64,000 bases of DNA. It comes from Variovorax gracilis. Its GTDB lineage: Bacteria > Pseudomonadota > Gammaproteobacteria > Burkholderiales > Burkholderiaceae_C. Below are positions 15,494-25,085 of this stretch, in pieces; position 1 is the stretch's first letter, and every line of letters begins with the position of its first letter. The stretch is from positions 1-64,000 of the forward strand of contig NZ_JASZYF010000023.1 of assembly GCF_030317115.1 (NCBI RefSeq), written 5' to 3'. The notes below the pieces were generated by a model, which worked only from the letters and a program-made list of their open reading frames with translations, was not told the origin of the DNA and ran no database searches. Position numbers and translations under genes: made by a program.

Positions 15494-17674
15494 CTACAGG
15501 CGCATTTCCACGCGGGCGATCATCGATGCGTCGTTCGCCTCGACAAACGCGACGACGCCGCCATTGACGCGGCGGAATGCGAGGTCGAAGCGGTCTTGTC
15601 CGACCGCCAATCCTGCAATGCCGAGCGACTCGATGCCGGCCGGCAGCTGAGGCCGGTTGACGAGCACGTTGCCGCCATGGGCATCGATCTCGATGCCGAG
15701 GCAGGATTGCAAAAGCATGAACACCGAGCCCGCAGCCCATGCTTGAGGAAGACAGGCTACGGGATAGGCGATCGGCGATTCGCCCGAGGCGCGTTTGAAG
15801 CCACAAAAGAGCTCGGGCAGTCGCAGGCCGAAGTATGCAGCCGCCTCGAACAGATTGCCCAGCAGATGGACCGCGCCGCTGCGATCCCCATAGCGTGCCA
15901 CGCCCGCCGCGCAAAGCGCGACATCGTGGGGCCAGACCGACCCGTTGTGATAGGACATCGGATTGAACCGCGGCATGTTCGAAGGGAGCGTGCGCACGCC
16001 CCATCCCGAGTCGAACGCGCCCGACAGAATCTGTCGCGCCACCAGGCGGCCGCGTTCCGCTGAAGGCAAGCCGCTGAACAGCAGATGTCCTGCGTTGGAG
16101 GCGCGCACCCTGCAGGCTTGGCCGTGGCCGTCGAGCGCCAGTGCGTAGAACTGGAGGTCGTCCTGCCAGAAGGCTTGCTCGACCCGCGCGGCCAGCGCGC
16201 TGGCGCCATCGTCCCAGCGCACGGATGCCGCCTCATCGCCGCGGCCTCTCGCCAGGGCGGCCATGCCACGCAGGGCCGCGTAGGCGTATCCCTGCACTTC
16301 GATCAGCGCGATCGGACCGGTCGGCGATGTCCCATCTTCGTGAAATACCGAGTCGTGGCTGTCTTTCCATCCCTGGTTCGCCAGCCCCGTGTGCTCGCCG
16401 CGAGCATAGCCCACGAAGCCCGCGTGACGCGACATGTTGTTCTCGATCCATGACGTGGCGGCCACCAGCGCCTTCCAGATCCCGTCGATGAAAGCGGCAT
16501 CGGCGGTGCGCTGCGCATAGGCAGCCGCGAGCATGATGAACAATGGCGTCGTGTCCACGCCGCCGTAGTACTTGCCGAACGGCAATTCGTTGACCGCAGC
16601 CATCTCGCCCTTGCGAGTCTCATGCATGATCTTTCCGGGCTCGGCATCGCGAAAGGTCGATGTCTCGATGGCCTGATGCGCGGCAAGGAACGACAGCACG
16701 CCCCGTGCGAGCGCCGGATCCAGCCACAGCGTTTGCATGGCCGTGATGACAGCATCCCGGCCGAAGGGCGTGGAGAACCAGGGAATGCCCGCGTACGGAT
16801 AGGGGCCGGTCGGCAGTTCGGTGGTCAGCAGGGCCAGGTCGGCTTCGGACTTGTCGATCCATGCCTGGAACAGGCGGTTCGACACGCGCAGCCGCGCGCC
16901 GCGGCGACGGTGCGTGCGCAGGCTGCGCCGCGTCTTGGCTGCCGCATCACGAAATCGCTGGCGAGACGGCTGCGTCCGCGCAGAGGCGACTTCGATGTAG
17001 AGCGCCCATTCGCCGCCGCCGCGCAGCAGCACCTCGAATTCGGCACCGACACCGGTCAGACGCTTCGGCACTTCCGAGAAGGAGACGACGACTGTGCGCC
17101 AGACGCTGTCCAGCCCCTGGTAGCGCAGCGCCACGCCGCGATCGTCGAGTTGCGCCTCCGACAGGGCGCCCCGCTTGCTCCTGCTCTGGCCACGCACCTC
17201 GAACATGTCGCGGAAGTCGGCCGCATACAGCAGCTGCAGGGGCACTCTCGCGGCCGTGTCGCTGTAGTTGGCCAGCGCGACGCGCTCGTACACGCCATCG
17301 CCCCAGAGGAAGCGGCGCCGTTCCAAATGGATCACGCCCTGCGGCATCGAACTTTCCCCCAGCGGCGGCAGCGGATGATTGACCATGTGGGCCGTGAAGA
17401 AGGCGTTGTCCTGGCTCACCGCACTCGACAACAGCGAGGGCTGCTGCCCGTTCATCAGCAGGCGGAACGTGGACAAGAGGCGCGTGTCGTTGTGGAACAG
17501 CCCGTCGCCTTCACCCGTGATGTCGCCGTAGGTGTCCGCGACCAGGAAGGTGTCGCCCTCCTTCAGTACGAAAAGCCGTTGCGCCGACCGTGCAGGTGGC
17601 GCCGGCCATTCGTCGTTCTTGGCTGCGGGCTTGGATGGTTCTGTCGGGCGCGCGGCGGCGCCGGTCTCGCTCAC
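15494..17674 (-). CDS. Glycogen debranching enzyme-like amylo-alpha-1,6-glucosidase
   Basis: Encodes 726 residues from a GTG. The N-terminal part (to about 280) is the beta-rich GDE_N domain: LKEGDTFLVADTYGDITGEG, FHNDTRLLSTFRLLMNGQQP. The C-terminal part is an (alpha/alpha)6 barrel with IPWFSTPFGRDAVITAMQTL, YYGGVDTTPLFIMLAAAYA and MSYHNGSVWPHDVALCAAG. It probably hydrolyses alpha-1,6 branches of glycogen-like glucan in the cytoplasm. The GTG at 17674 was chosen over an ATG 51 bp upstream: GGAGG lies 5 bp before it and it overlaps the stop of the upstream glycosyltransferase by 4 bp, indicating coupling. Confidence 0.88.
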   Translation of the reverse strand: MSETGAAARPTEPSKPAAKNDEWPAPPARSAQRLFVLKEGDTFLVADTYGDITGEGDGLFHNDTRLLSTFRLLMNGQQPSLLSSAVSQDNAFFTAHMVNHPLPPLGESSMPQGVIHLERRRFLWGDGVYERVALANYSDTAARVPLQLLYAADFRDMFEVRGQSRSKRGALSEAQLDDRGVALRYQGLDSVWRTVVVSFSEVPKRLTGVGAEFEVLLRGGGEWALYIEVASARTQPSRQRFRDAAAKTRRSLRTHRRRGARLRVSNRLFQAWIDKSEADLALLTTELPTGPYPYAGIPWFSTPFGRDAVITAMQTLWLDPALARGVLSFLAAHQAIETSTFRDAEPGKIMHETRKGEMAAVNELPFGKYYGGVDTTPLFIMLAAAYAQRTADAAFIDGIWKALVAATSWIENNMSRHAGFVGYARGEHTGLANQGWKDSHDSVFHEDGTSPTGPIALIEVQGYAYAALRGMAALARGRGDEAASVRWDDGASALAARVEQAFWQDDLQFYALALDGHGQACRVRASNAGHLLFSGLPSAERGRLVARQILSGAFDSGWGVRTLPSNMPRFNPMSYHNGSVWPHDVALCAAGVARYGDRSGAVHLLGNLFEAAAYFGLRLPELFCGFKRASGESPIAYPVACLPQAWAAGSVFMLLQSCLGIEIDAHGGNVLVNRPQLPAGIESLGIAGLAVGQDRFDLAFRRVNGGVVAFVEANDASMIARVEMRL

Positions 17675-18735
17675 GCCGCCTCCGGTTCGCGCAGCGCGGC
17701 GCGGTGGTCGCGCGCGAGTTGCCAATAGAGTTCCGCATAGCGCCGCGCCATGGCCTGTGCGGTGAAACGCTCCTCAAAGACTTGACGGATTCGGCCTCGG
17801 GGCAGATCGCGCGCTGCCTTCACCGCGTCGGCAGCCTGGGGCACGTCGTCGACGATGAAGCCCGTCACGCCCTCGTCGATGATTTCGGGGACCGACCCGC
17901 GCCGCCAGGCGATGACGGGCGTGCCGCAGGCCATGGCTTCGATCATGACCAGTCCGAAGGGCTCGGGCCAGTCGATCGGAAACAGCAGCGCGCGAGCGTT
18001 TCCGAGGAAGCCGCTCTTCTGCTCGTCTCCGATCTCTCCGACGTAGTCGATCAGCGGATGATCGAGAAGCGGGCGAATCTCGCCTTGAAAGTACTCGCGG
18101 TCCACGTGGTCCACCTTGGCCGCGAGACGCAGGGGCACGCCCGCCGCCTTGGCGATCTCGATGGCGCGATCCGGGCGCTTCTCCGGGGATATGCGGCCCA
18201 GGAACGCAAGATAGTCGCCGCGCGCCGTGCTGCTGAACCGAAGGTGCTCGTGCGCGACGCCGTGATGCACCGTGCCGTACCAGTTGGCGTCGGGCAGCGG
18301 CTTGCGCTGGTCATTCGAAATCGACACGAGCGGGTACTCCTTCCATCGTGCGTAGGTGTCCGGCAGGTCGGCAATGTCGAGTCGGCCGTGCAGGGTGGTC
18401 AAGGTACGACCCGCCAGCTCTTCGAACAAGGGGAAATGCAACATGTCAATGTGGAAATGCAGCACGTCGAATTGATCGGCCCTGCGCCGCACTTCCTGCA
18501 GCAGCGACAGGTGGCTTGCCAAGTCGGATTTGAGGGGCCTCGGATCCAGGCGCAAGGCCTGTTCGCGGGTCGCAACGAGCCTGGCCCGCGTGCGTGCGTC
18601 GCCGGAGGAGAACAGCGTGACTTCGTGGCCTTGGTCCACCAGGGCGTCCGTGAGGTGCGCCACGACTCTTTCCGTGCCGCCGTACAAGCGGGGCGGCACG
18701 GCTTCGTACAACGGGGCGATCTGGGCGATTTTCAT
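17671..18735 (-). CDS. GT4-family glycosyltransferase
   Basis: Encodes 354 residues. It begins MKIAQIAPLYEAVPPRLYGGTERVV, with the glycine-rich GGTER loop of GT-B donors and acceptors. The C-terminal Rossmann half contains FLGRISPEKRPDRAIEIAKA and the retaining-GT signature EPFGLVMIEAMACGTPVIAW (E-x7-E). The family transfers sugars from nucleotide donors. It forms a two-gene operon with the debranching enzyme, so an alpha-glucan or trehalose-type substrate is plausible but not shown. GGAG is found just upstream of the ATG. Confidence 0.9.
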   Translation of the reverse strand: MKIAQIAPLYEAVPPRLYGGTERVVAHLTDALVDQGHEVTLFSSGDARTRARLVATREQALRLDPRPLKSDLASHLSLLQEVRRRADQFDVLHFHIDMLHFPLFEELAGRTLTTLHGRLDIADLPDTYARWKEYPLVSISNDQRKPLPDANWYGTVHHGVAHEHLRFSSTARGDYLAFLGRISPEKRPDRAIEIAKAAGVPLRLAAKVDHVDREYFQGEIRPLLDHPLIDYVGEIGDEQKSGFLGNARALLFPIDWPEPFGLVMIEAMACGTPVIAWRRGSVPEIIDEGVTGFIVDDVPQAADAVKAARDLPRGRIRQVFEERFTAQAMARRYAELYWQLARDHRAALREPEAA

Positions 18736-20034
18736 GGCATCTCCTCTTCAGTTCGCGTGGCAGAAGCGCTGCTCGTGAAATCTCGCATTTCCGGTCATAG
18801 CGGATGTCGGACGTGTTCCAAGGGAGGCGGCGGCCGTGTCCGGCGACGTCGCATGCCGACGCTTGGCCTGTCTCCAAGGCGCGGCTTCGCCGGTCTTCCG
18901 GTTTCCGCGCGACAAGGGAGGAGCGGGCGATCGAGCACGGCCGGCGCTCACGGAGAACGGGCACGCCGACCTGGATGCGGGCATCGCCTTTGGCGCACTG
19001 GCCGGGAACGAGCCCGCGCGCCGCACGCTCAGTCCGTGGGGCCAGCGGAGGGCCGCGGCACGCCGCCGGCGCTTCGCGCCTCGCGCTGGACGATCCGTGA
19101 TCTCCCGTATCCGTCGTTCGCCCAGGATTCTTCGGTCGTCGTCAGAGCCTCTGACCGTGATTCGCTTGGGCGCGATCCGTGGCGCGCCGAGCTGCTCAGA
19201 ACGGGCCTTGGCCGGCGTGCGGTCGTTGACCGAGCGCATCGCTTGCTGTTGCGCGTGCCGCATTGCCTCAGCGGCCTGGGGGTCGGCATCCTGGGGGTCA
19301 ACTGCAGCGCCTGACGCCGCGCAGACCGCCAAGGTCCTCGAGCTCTGCCCAGACCCGCACGGGACCGGACGGTTTCACTGAGCAGGCGAACCGGACACCG
19401 CGATACAAAAAAAATGGCTTCGTTGGTCACGACGAGCTCTCGAAGAGGTCGAAGGATCGACCGGACTGGTGGGGCCGCCAGATGCTGCGACAAGGGCGAC
19501 GGCTTGAAGCGCGGCACGTCGGCGCTTGGGGGCGCATTTGGGTGGTGGGCGCGGGCTTTGTGCGCCTGCGGGCCGTTTCAGAACCGTGCCTTTGCAGAGT
19601 CCGTCTGGCGCGGCGTTTGCGCGTGGAGGTCGCGCCGGCGGTCAGCAAGTTCTTGGCGTGGGCCGCAGGACGGCACCCCTTGTCGGGTTCGCGGCCCGCG
19701 ACACGGACGTCGTCTTCGCAATACGCAAGGAAGAAGGAGCTGCTCAGGCTCAAGAACCGGCCGGTGCCTTGCATCGCCTGACTCGGCCGTGGCTGTCAGT
19801 GTTCAAGCGCTTCGTGCCCGGGTCTGGCGCGCGTTGACAGACGCGCGCGCGCACATCCGAAGTCCTGCACGCCGTGGTCGGCGGCGGCCCGCATCTGGCG
19901 CGATGGAAGTTGCCGTTTCGATATCGATGGCCTCAGAAGCCGTCAAGACGAGGGTCGGGCGACCCGCGCATCCTGGCCGTGCGGAAGAGGGGCCGCCCCG
20001 TGCGGGCGGGCCCTCCTTGGTCGAACAGGAGTGT
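18736..20034. other. 1.3-kb region without a recognisable gene
   Basis: Both strands have open frames as expected at this GC, but none carries a domain. A minus-strand frame around 19090-19290 (SVNDRTPAKARSEQLGAPRI and flanks) has the most coding-like composition, but it runs into Arg/Pro-rich sequence. A homopolymer of eight A at 19408-19415 is unusual here. Likely decayed or non-coding DNA. Confidence 0.4.
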
Positions 20035-20556
20035 TCAGCGGCCGTCGCGGTCAGAGTCTCCCGGGATCGCGCGCTCGACGTTGTCGCTCAGACGCTGCCA
20101 GGCGTCGCGGGTTGCATGCTTGGCACGTTCCCACTCGAGCGAGGAGCGACCGCGCGCAGTGCCCCAGTCCCTGCTCAGCTCCGGCTCGACGTCATCGAAT
20201 GAACGATTTGGATAGCGCGTATAGGCGTCTACGCCGTAGCGGTAAGCCGGGGAATAGTCGTCGTAGCTCGATCCGCCCTCGACATACGAGCGGCCCGAGT
20301 AGTTTTCGCGCCAGTAGGCGTCTTCGACGTCCGGATCGGCCTTGACGGCTCGACCAGCCAGCGCCCCCGCAATGGCGCCGACGGCCGCACCGACGGCGGC
20401 CCCGACAGGACCGGTCATGCCACCCACGGCGGCGCCCGCAGCCGCGCCGCCGGCCACACCACCCGCCACCCCGCCAACCACGGCGCCCACGCCCGTCGCG
20501 GCGGTCTTGGAATCCGCGGTTTCCCCGGTCACGCCGGAATTCTTCAGCTCAGCCAT
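20035..20556 (-). CDS. Glycine-zipper membrane protein
   Basis: Encodes 173 residues. Residues 22-70 are a Gly/Ala zipper made of GAVVGGVAGGVAGGAAAGAA-type GxxxG repeats, likely to insert as packed helices. The C-terminal 100 residues are hydrophilic and Tyr/Asp/Arg-rich (YWRENYSGRSYVEGGSSYDD), with an RYGVDAYTRYPNRSFDDVEP segment. Such proteins are common among stress-induced envelope proteins of soil proteobacteria; function unknown. GGAG precedes the ATG by 7 bp. It stands alone. Confidence 0.85.
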   Translation of the reverse strand: MAELKNSGVTGETADSKTAATGVGAVVGGVAGGVAGGAAAGAAVGGMTGPVGAAVGAAVGAIAGALAGRAVKADPDVEDAYWRENYSGRSYVEGGSSYDDYSPAYRYGVDAYTRYPNRSFDDVEPELSRDWGTARGRSSLEWERAKHATRDAWQRLSDNVERAIPGDSDRDGR

Positions 20557-21094
20557 GAAAGTCTCCTTGTCGGTTTATGGAGTCTCCAGACTGCGCGTTC
20601 AGAAGCAGCGGCGCGAGGGCGTCGGCGCCATGGGCTGTGAAGGGGTCGACCCCCGCACACTGCCAGCGCCGACCTACAAAAGGCATTCTTCTGAGCCGTG
20701 CACGTGCGCACGCCCCCATTCATCCGCGATTCGCCCTCCCACCCCTCCTTGGCGGACCGTCAATCTTCGTGGTGCAAGACAACTCCGATCCTCGAAATCA
20801 TCAGATCCCCGCGTGTCGGAGTTTCAGATCGGCCCGCGTGGACGCTGTTGCCGTTCCGAGCAGCGAGGCGCAACACCCAAGGGGTCGGGATCTGGCAGTG
20901 ATCGATCTGCGCCTGGCCCCAAGGCTGCGGGCGGGCTGTGGTGACGTGGTGCCGCGAGCGCGAGCCGCACCAGCGACTTGTCGAACTCACGAACCGTGCG
21001 ACCGCTGCCGTCTGTTCGAGGAGTTCTTCGCGTTCTGCCTCGAGAGGTGACAGAATGCCCAAGCGCGCACGGGCCTGCTCGCCAGCGTGGTCAG
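20557..21094. other. Intergenic region without recognisable gene
   Basis: No motif-bearing frame was seen in these 538 bp. A minus-strand stretch immediately downstream of the iron-permease-like gene (about 20990-21090; LGILSPLEAEREELLEQTAA) looks coding but lacks a proper start. It may be a gene remnant. Confidence 0.4.
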
Positions 21095-21652
21095 TCAGGC
21101 TGCGGAAGCCCTCTGCGCCGTCGCCACGTGCGCCTGAGCGGCCTCGGGCTTGCGGTCGGTGGGCATGCCCTCTTCATCGATGGAATGGGTCTCCTTGCCC
21201 TTGCCCCCGCTCTTGGCGCGTGCGGCCAGGCGCACGTAGAACTCGGCCACCTCCCGCAGGTCCTGCTCGTCCAGGTCCTCGATACCGATCATGCGGTTGC
21301 TTGCCTGCTTGGTGGCAGCGAGCAACTCGTTGAGCTTCAGGTGCAAGGCGACGCTGTCCTTGTTCTGGCTCTGCTGGATCATGAACACCATCAGGAACGT
21401 CACGATCGTGGTGCCGGTGTTGATCACGAGTTGCCAGTTCTCCGAGTAGCCAAAAAAGTGCCCGAGCGCGGCCCAGACCACGACGGATGCGAGGGCCAGC
21501 GCAAACGCCAGAGGAGAGCCGGCCCACCGCGTCACGCGTGACGCAAAGCGGTCGAAGGCCGTCAGGAGGGCGGAGCGATTGGCGTAGACGGGCGTGTTGG
21601 TGGTCGGCATCGAGCCGAGGCCATCGTCCGCGGCTTCGCTGGGAGTTGACAT
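21095..21652 (-). CDS. Low-affinity iron permease family protein
   Basis: Encodes 185 residues. A hydrophilic N-terminus leads to two membrane helices: SPLAFALALASVVVWAALGH (about 45-67) and WQLVINTGTTIVTFLMVFMI (about 73-92). The QQSQNKDSVALHLKLNELLA segment that follows is the signature of the Iron_permease family, here with an acidic helix (GIEDLDEQDLREVAEFYVRL) and a Lys/Gly-rich tail. In bacteria this family is often a small membrane protein without proven transport, so iron uptake is only a family label. Monocistronic. Confidence 0.88.
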   Translation of the reverse strand: MSTPSEAADDGLGSMPTTNTPVYANRSALLTAFDRFASRVTRWAGSPLAFALALASVVVWAALGHFFGYSENWQLVINTGTTIVTFLMVFMIQQSQNKDSVALHLKLNELLAATKQASNRMIGIEDLDEQDLREVAEFYVRLAARAKSGGKGKETHSIDEEGMPTDRKPEAAQAHVATAQRASAA

Positions 21653-21776
21653 CAGGGGCCTGCCTTTCCGGGGTGACGGGCGGATTCAGACGATCGGGGC
21701 GCAATGCCAGCAAGACGTGGCGCGACCGCGCGCGCAGCCGCGCGTCTATGACGGCTGGCCGTCGCCCGTCCGGCCC

Positions 21777-22940
21777 TCATGGTGTGAGGACGACCTTGCG
21801 GCAGTCCTCTTCCTTCTTCTCGAAGATCTCATAGCCTCGCGCTGCATCCGCGAGCCGCATGCGGTGGGTGATGATGACCTCCGCCTTCAGCCTGCCGTTG
21901 CCGATGTGTTCGAGGAGCACTGGCATGTAGCGCTGCGCGTGGGTCTGTCCCATCTTGAAGATGAGCCCTTTCTCAAAAGCGTCGCCGAACAGGAAGCCAT
22001 GGATGAAGCCCGCGTAGACGCCCGGCACGCTCACCACGCCGCCGCGCCGCGTCGCCGCAATGCATTGGCGCAGTGCCTTGCCGCTGGAGCCTTCAAGCTT
22101 CACGGCGGTCAGCGCCGTTTCCAGCGCACTGCCCTTGGCTTCGAACTCGACCGCGTCGATCGTGGCATCGACGCCGTGGCCTCCGGTGGCCTTCGGGATG
22201 GTCTCGGCCGGATCGTCGTCCTTGTCGAAATTGATGGGGACTGCCCCATAGGTCGCGCTGGCGAAGGCGAGGCGATCGTCATGGTGATCGATCATGAAGA
22301 TCTGCTCGGCGCCCAGGAACCGGGCGCACGCCGCGCTCATCAGGCCGACGGGGCCGGCGCCGAAGATCGCGACGCTGGAGCCCGGGCCGAGCTGCGCGTT
22401 GACGGCCGCCTGGTAGCCCGTGGGCAGGATGTCCGACAGGAACAGCACCTGTTCGTCGCTGAGCGCATCGGGAATCTTGAGCGGGCCCACGTTGGCCTTC
22501 GGGACACGAACAAACTCGGCCTTTCCGCCGGGATCGCCACCGTAGAGGTGGCTGTAGCCGAAGAGGCCGGCGCCGGGCGTGGACGACTTCTTGTTGATGA
22601 TGGCGCCGCGCCCGGGGTTGGTGGCCTCGCAGCTCGCAAACAGGGTCTTGCTGCAATAAAAGCAGGATCCGCGGGCGATCACGAATGGGATCACGACCCG
22701 GTCAGCGCGCTGGAGGCCGGTGACACCGCGGCCGGCGTCCTCCACCACCCCCATGAATTCATGGCCGAGGATGTCGCCGTCTTTCATCATCGGAATCTTG
22801 CCGCGGTAGATGTGCCGATCCGACCCGCAGATGGCCGTCGCGGTGACGCGCAGCAGGATGTCGTCCTCGGCCATCAACACGGGGTCGGTCACGGTCTCGA
22901 CGCGAACGTTCTTGGAACCCTGGTAGGTCAGCGCTTGCAT
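21777..22940 (-). CDS. Zinc-dependent alcohol dehydrogenase (formaldehyde-dehydrogenase-like)
   Basis: Encodes 387 residues from an ATG with AAGGAGA upstream. The GroES-like half has AICGSDRHIYRGKIPMMKDG and GHEFMGVVEDAG, containing the catalytic zinc Cys, His and Glu. The NAD-binding half has VAIFGAGPVGLMSAACARFL. In the structural-zinc loop three cysteines are seen (SCFYC and ASC), while the usual first Cys is Arg (IARGSCFYC). A long YAGFIHGFLFGDAFEKGLIF insert is typical of the glutathione-independent formaldehyde dehydrogenase subgroup. The substrate is not known. The decayed SDR gene on the other strand begins about 200 bp upstream. Confidence 0.88.
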   Translation of the reverse strand: MQALTYQGSKNVRVETVTDPVLMAEDDILLRVTATAICGSDRHIYRGKIPMMKDGDILGHEFMGVVEDAGRGVTGLQRADRVVIPFVIARGSCFYCSKTLFASCEATNPGRGAIINKKSSTPGAGLFGYSHLYGGDPGGKAEFVRVPKANVGPLKIPDALSDEQVLFLSDILPTGYQAAVNAQLGPGSSVAIFGAGPVGLMSAACARFLGAEQIFMIDHHDDRLAFASATYGAVPINFDKDDDPAETIPKATGGHGVDATIDAVEFEAKGSALETALTAVKLEGSSGKALRQCIAATRRGGVVSVPGVYAGFIHGFLFGDAFEKGLIFKMGQTHAQRYMPVLLEHIGNGRLKAEVIITHRMRLADAARGYEIFEKKEEDCRKVVLTP

Positions 22941-23137
22941 GGATTCTCCTTGGACCCCCGCTCTTTCTTGGGCCCCTCTTTCGAAGCAGGCAGCTTCCCG
23001 ACCCGCGTGCGCAGCGACTGTCGGTCTTGCGTCGCGGATGGAGTAGGAGTCTTCCCACCTTTGAATCCGCACGGGGCCGATGAGTCCGCACCGTGTCGTT
23101 CCAGTTTGGCCACTGTTCGCGCGATGGCGCGAGACAC

Positions 23138-23747
23138 GCTGCAAGTCGACCTCGCCGGGCGCGCCGGCGTCGCCAGCTCGTCTCGGCCGTCACGGCTCGC
23201 CGCATCGACGCCCTGATCGCCGGCCATGGGCTGGGCAAGAGTTTCCTGGCGCAGACTTCGACGAACTGCAGCACGTGATCGACACCAACATCACGGGCAC
23301 GCTGTACCTGCTGCACAAGCTGGGGGGCCGCATGCAGGCCGAGGGCCGGGGAAAGATCTTGGTGACGGGTTCGATCCCCGGCTTCATGCCCGGCAGTTTC
23401 CAGGCGGTGTACAACGGCACCAAGGCCTTTGTCGACTCGTTCGCGGCGGCCTTGCGCAACGAGCTGAAGGACAGCGGCGTCACGGTGACCTGCCTGATGC
23501 GCGACGCCACGGACACCGAGTTCTTCGCGCGCGCCGACTGCTTGACACGAAGGTTGGTACCGAGGAGAAGATGGACCCGGCCGAGGTGGCCCAGATCGGA
23601 TTCAAGGCGATGCAGGACGGAGAAGCCGATGTCGTGGCCGGCTTGAAGAACAAGCTGCAGGTCGCGATGGCCAAGATCCTGCCGTCCCAGGTGACGGCGG
23701 AGCAGCATCGCAAGCTGGCGGCGCCGGGGACGGCACAGGACGGCTGA
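23138..23747 (+). pseudogene. Decayed short-chain dehydrogenase/reductase
   Basis: Pieces of one SDR appear in successive frames. They are LQVDLAGRAGV; then LVSAVTARRIDALIAGHGLG; then, from about 23260, ADFDELQHVIDTNITGTLYL, RILVTGS-type strand (KILVTGSIPGFMPGSFQAVY), and NGTKAFVDSFAAALRNELKD. The catalytic Ser (GS) and YxxxK (YNGTK) are present. A further one-base loss near 23540 shifts to LDTKVGTEEKMDPAEVAQIG and onward to a stop at 23747. The nucleotide-binding TGxxxGxG start is absent. At least three frameshifts make this a pseudogene. Confidence 0.75.
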
Positions 23748-23989
23748 CAACCAAGGGCGACGTGCCTGACGCAGTCACCTCGATCCTGCTACCTGCGCTG
23801 CCGCCTTGGGCTGCAGACCGGGCCAGGGTCGCCTGCCGCGAGGCGGGCCAGTCCTCTCCCCGGTGCGCGCTGGGAGGGCACCGAGGTCCGCCAGGCTGGA
23901 GGTGAATAACCCGTCGGCCAGCGCAGGCGACGGAACGCGACCGCTCACCGTCTCCTGGGGGATGGCCGACAATCCGTGCGGAGGTTCTC

Positions 23990-24916
23990 ATGTTCGACAA
24001 GCTCGAGAGTTGGCTTCGAGGGGCGCGGGTCGAGGAATCAGCCACGGCGATGACCATCCTTGGCAACCGCCCCCTCACGCGACACGACCGCGTCATGGTG
24101 CTGCGGTTTGCGCACATGCTGCAATCGGCCCTTGAATCCCAGTTGCGGGATCTGGACATGACGTGCGCGAACCTGTGGCTGGGACACCGCAGCACCGTCG
24201 AGCCTTACGCCTTGGGATTCGCGTTCGCGCTTTGCGACCAAACCGAAGTCGCGGACGCGTCGGAACTCATTGCATCGATCGCACTCGCGCAGTTCTGCGA
24301 CACGCCGCCGGCTGAGGCCGTCGAGTTCATGACCTCGTTGGTCCAGCGCGCCGAGCGTGATACGACCGAATACCGAAGTGATCACACGCTCGGCCGGACT
24401 GACGGGCGCCGTGTCAAGGGGGGTGGGCTTCCCTTCGGACTGCAAGACTGCATTGCAAACAAAGGCTTCTGCCTCGACGCCGGAACCTCGCCGTCCGCCG
24501 GATTGCCAGAAGAGGGCGAGCGCGCGGCCCGCATGGTTGATGCCATCGGGGTCCAGCTTGGCTTGGCGGACGACGAAGGCGTTGCCGCTGTCGACGAGGC
24601 GTCCGAGATCCTGGTCATGGGCTACGTGGCGGGCGTCGCTCAGCGTCTCTGCCGAGCGAGCATCTTGTCCCCAAAGGTCGAACGACTGGCCATTGCGGTG
24701 CTGCACAGGCTTCACGAAAGTGGCAAGCGCTTGCCGCGCCGCATCGACGACAAATTTCTCAATCACGCGTTCAGGGAGCACCCCTTGTTCCGCAGCGCGC
24801 AGGCGGCTGGCAACTTGGACGGCGCGCGGCTGGAGGGCGATGCCGGTCCGGCACTTCTGCTGGTCGACCTGTTGCTGGGCCAGCGGGCGGGCCGCGCTAC
24901 TTCCGCGCGAGCGTGA
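23990..24916 (+). CDS. Hypothetical helical protein
   Basis: Encodes 308 residues starting MFDKLESWLRGARVEESATA with GGAGG 8 bp ahead. It appears largely alpha-helical and soluble, without signal or membrane segment. Two segments, DASELIASIALAQFCDTPPA (about residue 90) and DEASEILVMGYVAGVAQRLC (about 200), have a similar helix register, which may point to an internal repeat. The C-terminal part includes RLPRRIDDKFLNHAFREHPL. No family is recognised. The gap to neighbours on both sides exceeds 150 bp, so it is probably transcribed alone. Confidence 0.7.
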   Translation: MFDKLESWLRGARVEESATAMTILGNRPLTRHDRVMVLRFAHMLQSALESQLRDLDMTCANLWLGHRSTVEPYALGFAFALCDQTEVADASELIASIALAQFCDTPPAEAVEFMTSLVQRAERDTTEYRSDHTLGRTDGRRVKGGGLPFGLQDCIANKGFCLDAGTSPSAGLPEEGERAARMVDAIGVQLGLADDEGVAAVDEASEILVMGYVAGVAQRLCRASILSPKVERLAIAVLHRLHESGKRLPRRIDDKFLNHAFREHPLFRSAQAAGNLDGARLEGDAGPALLLVDLLLGQRAGRATSARA

Positions 24917-25085
24917 GGGGCCCCGCGAGACCCGTGACATGTCGTGCCTGGTCGCGTCGGAGTGGGCGCCTCCTGCAGCGCCGCTGCTCACCGGGGCGGG
25001 GCCAGTTCCATCCAAAACAAGGAGCGGGATCGCTCGCCTGGTCGCGCCCTCGGTGTTCTGGATCCGAGAAGCTCGGGCAGGGTGT

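Noticed and set aside
18748..19332. A 194-codon minus-strand frame upstream of the glycosyltransferase
   Set aside because: Only a short middle part looks coding; there is no domain, and the rest is Arg/Pro/Ala-rich. Left as an unannotated region.
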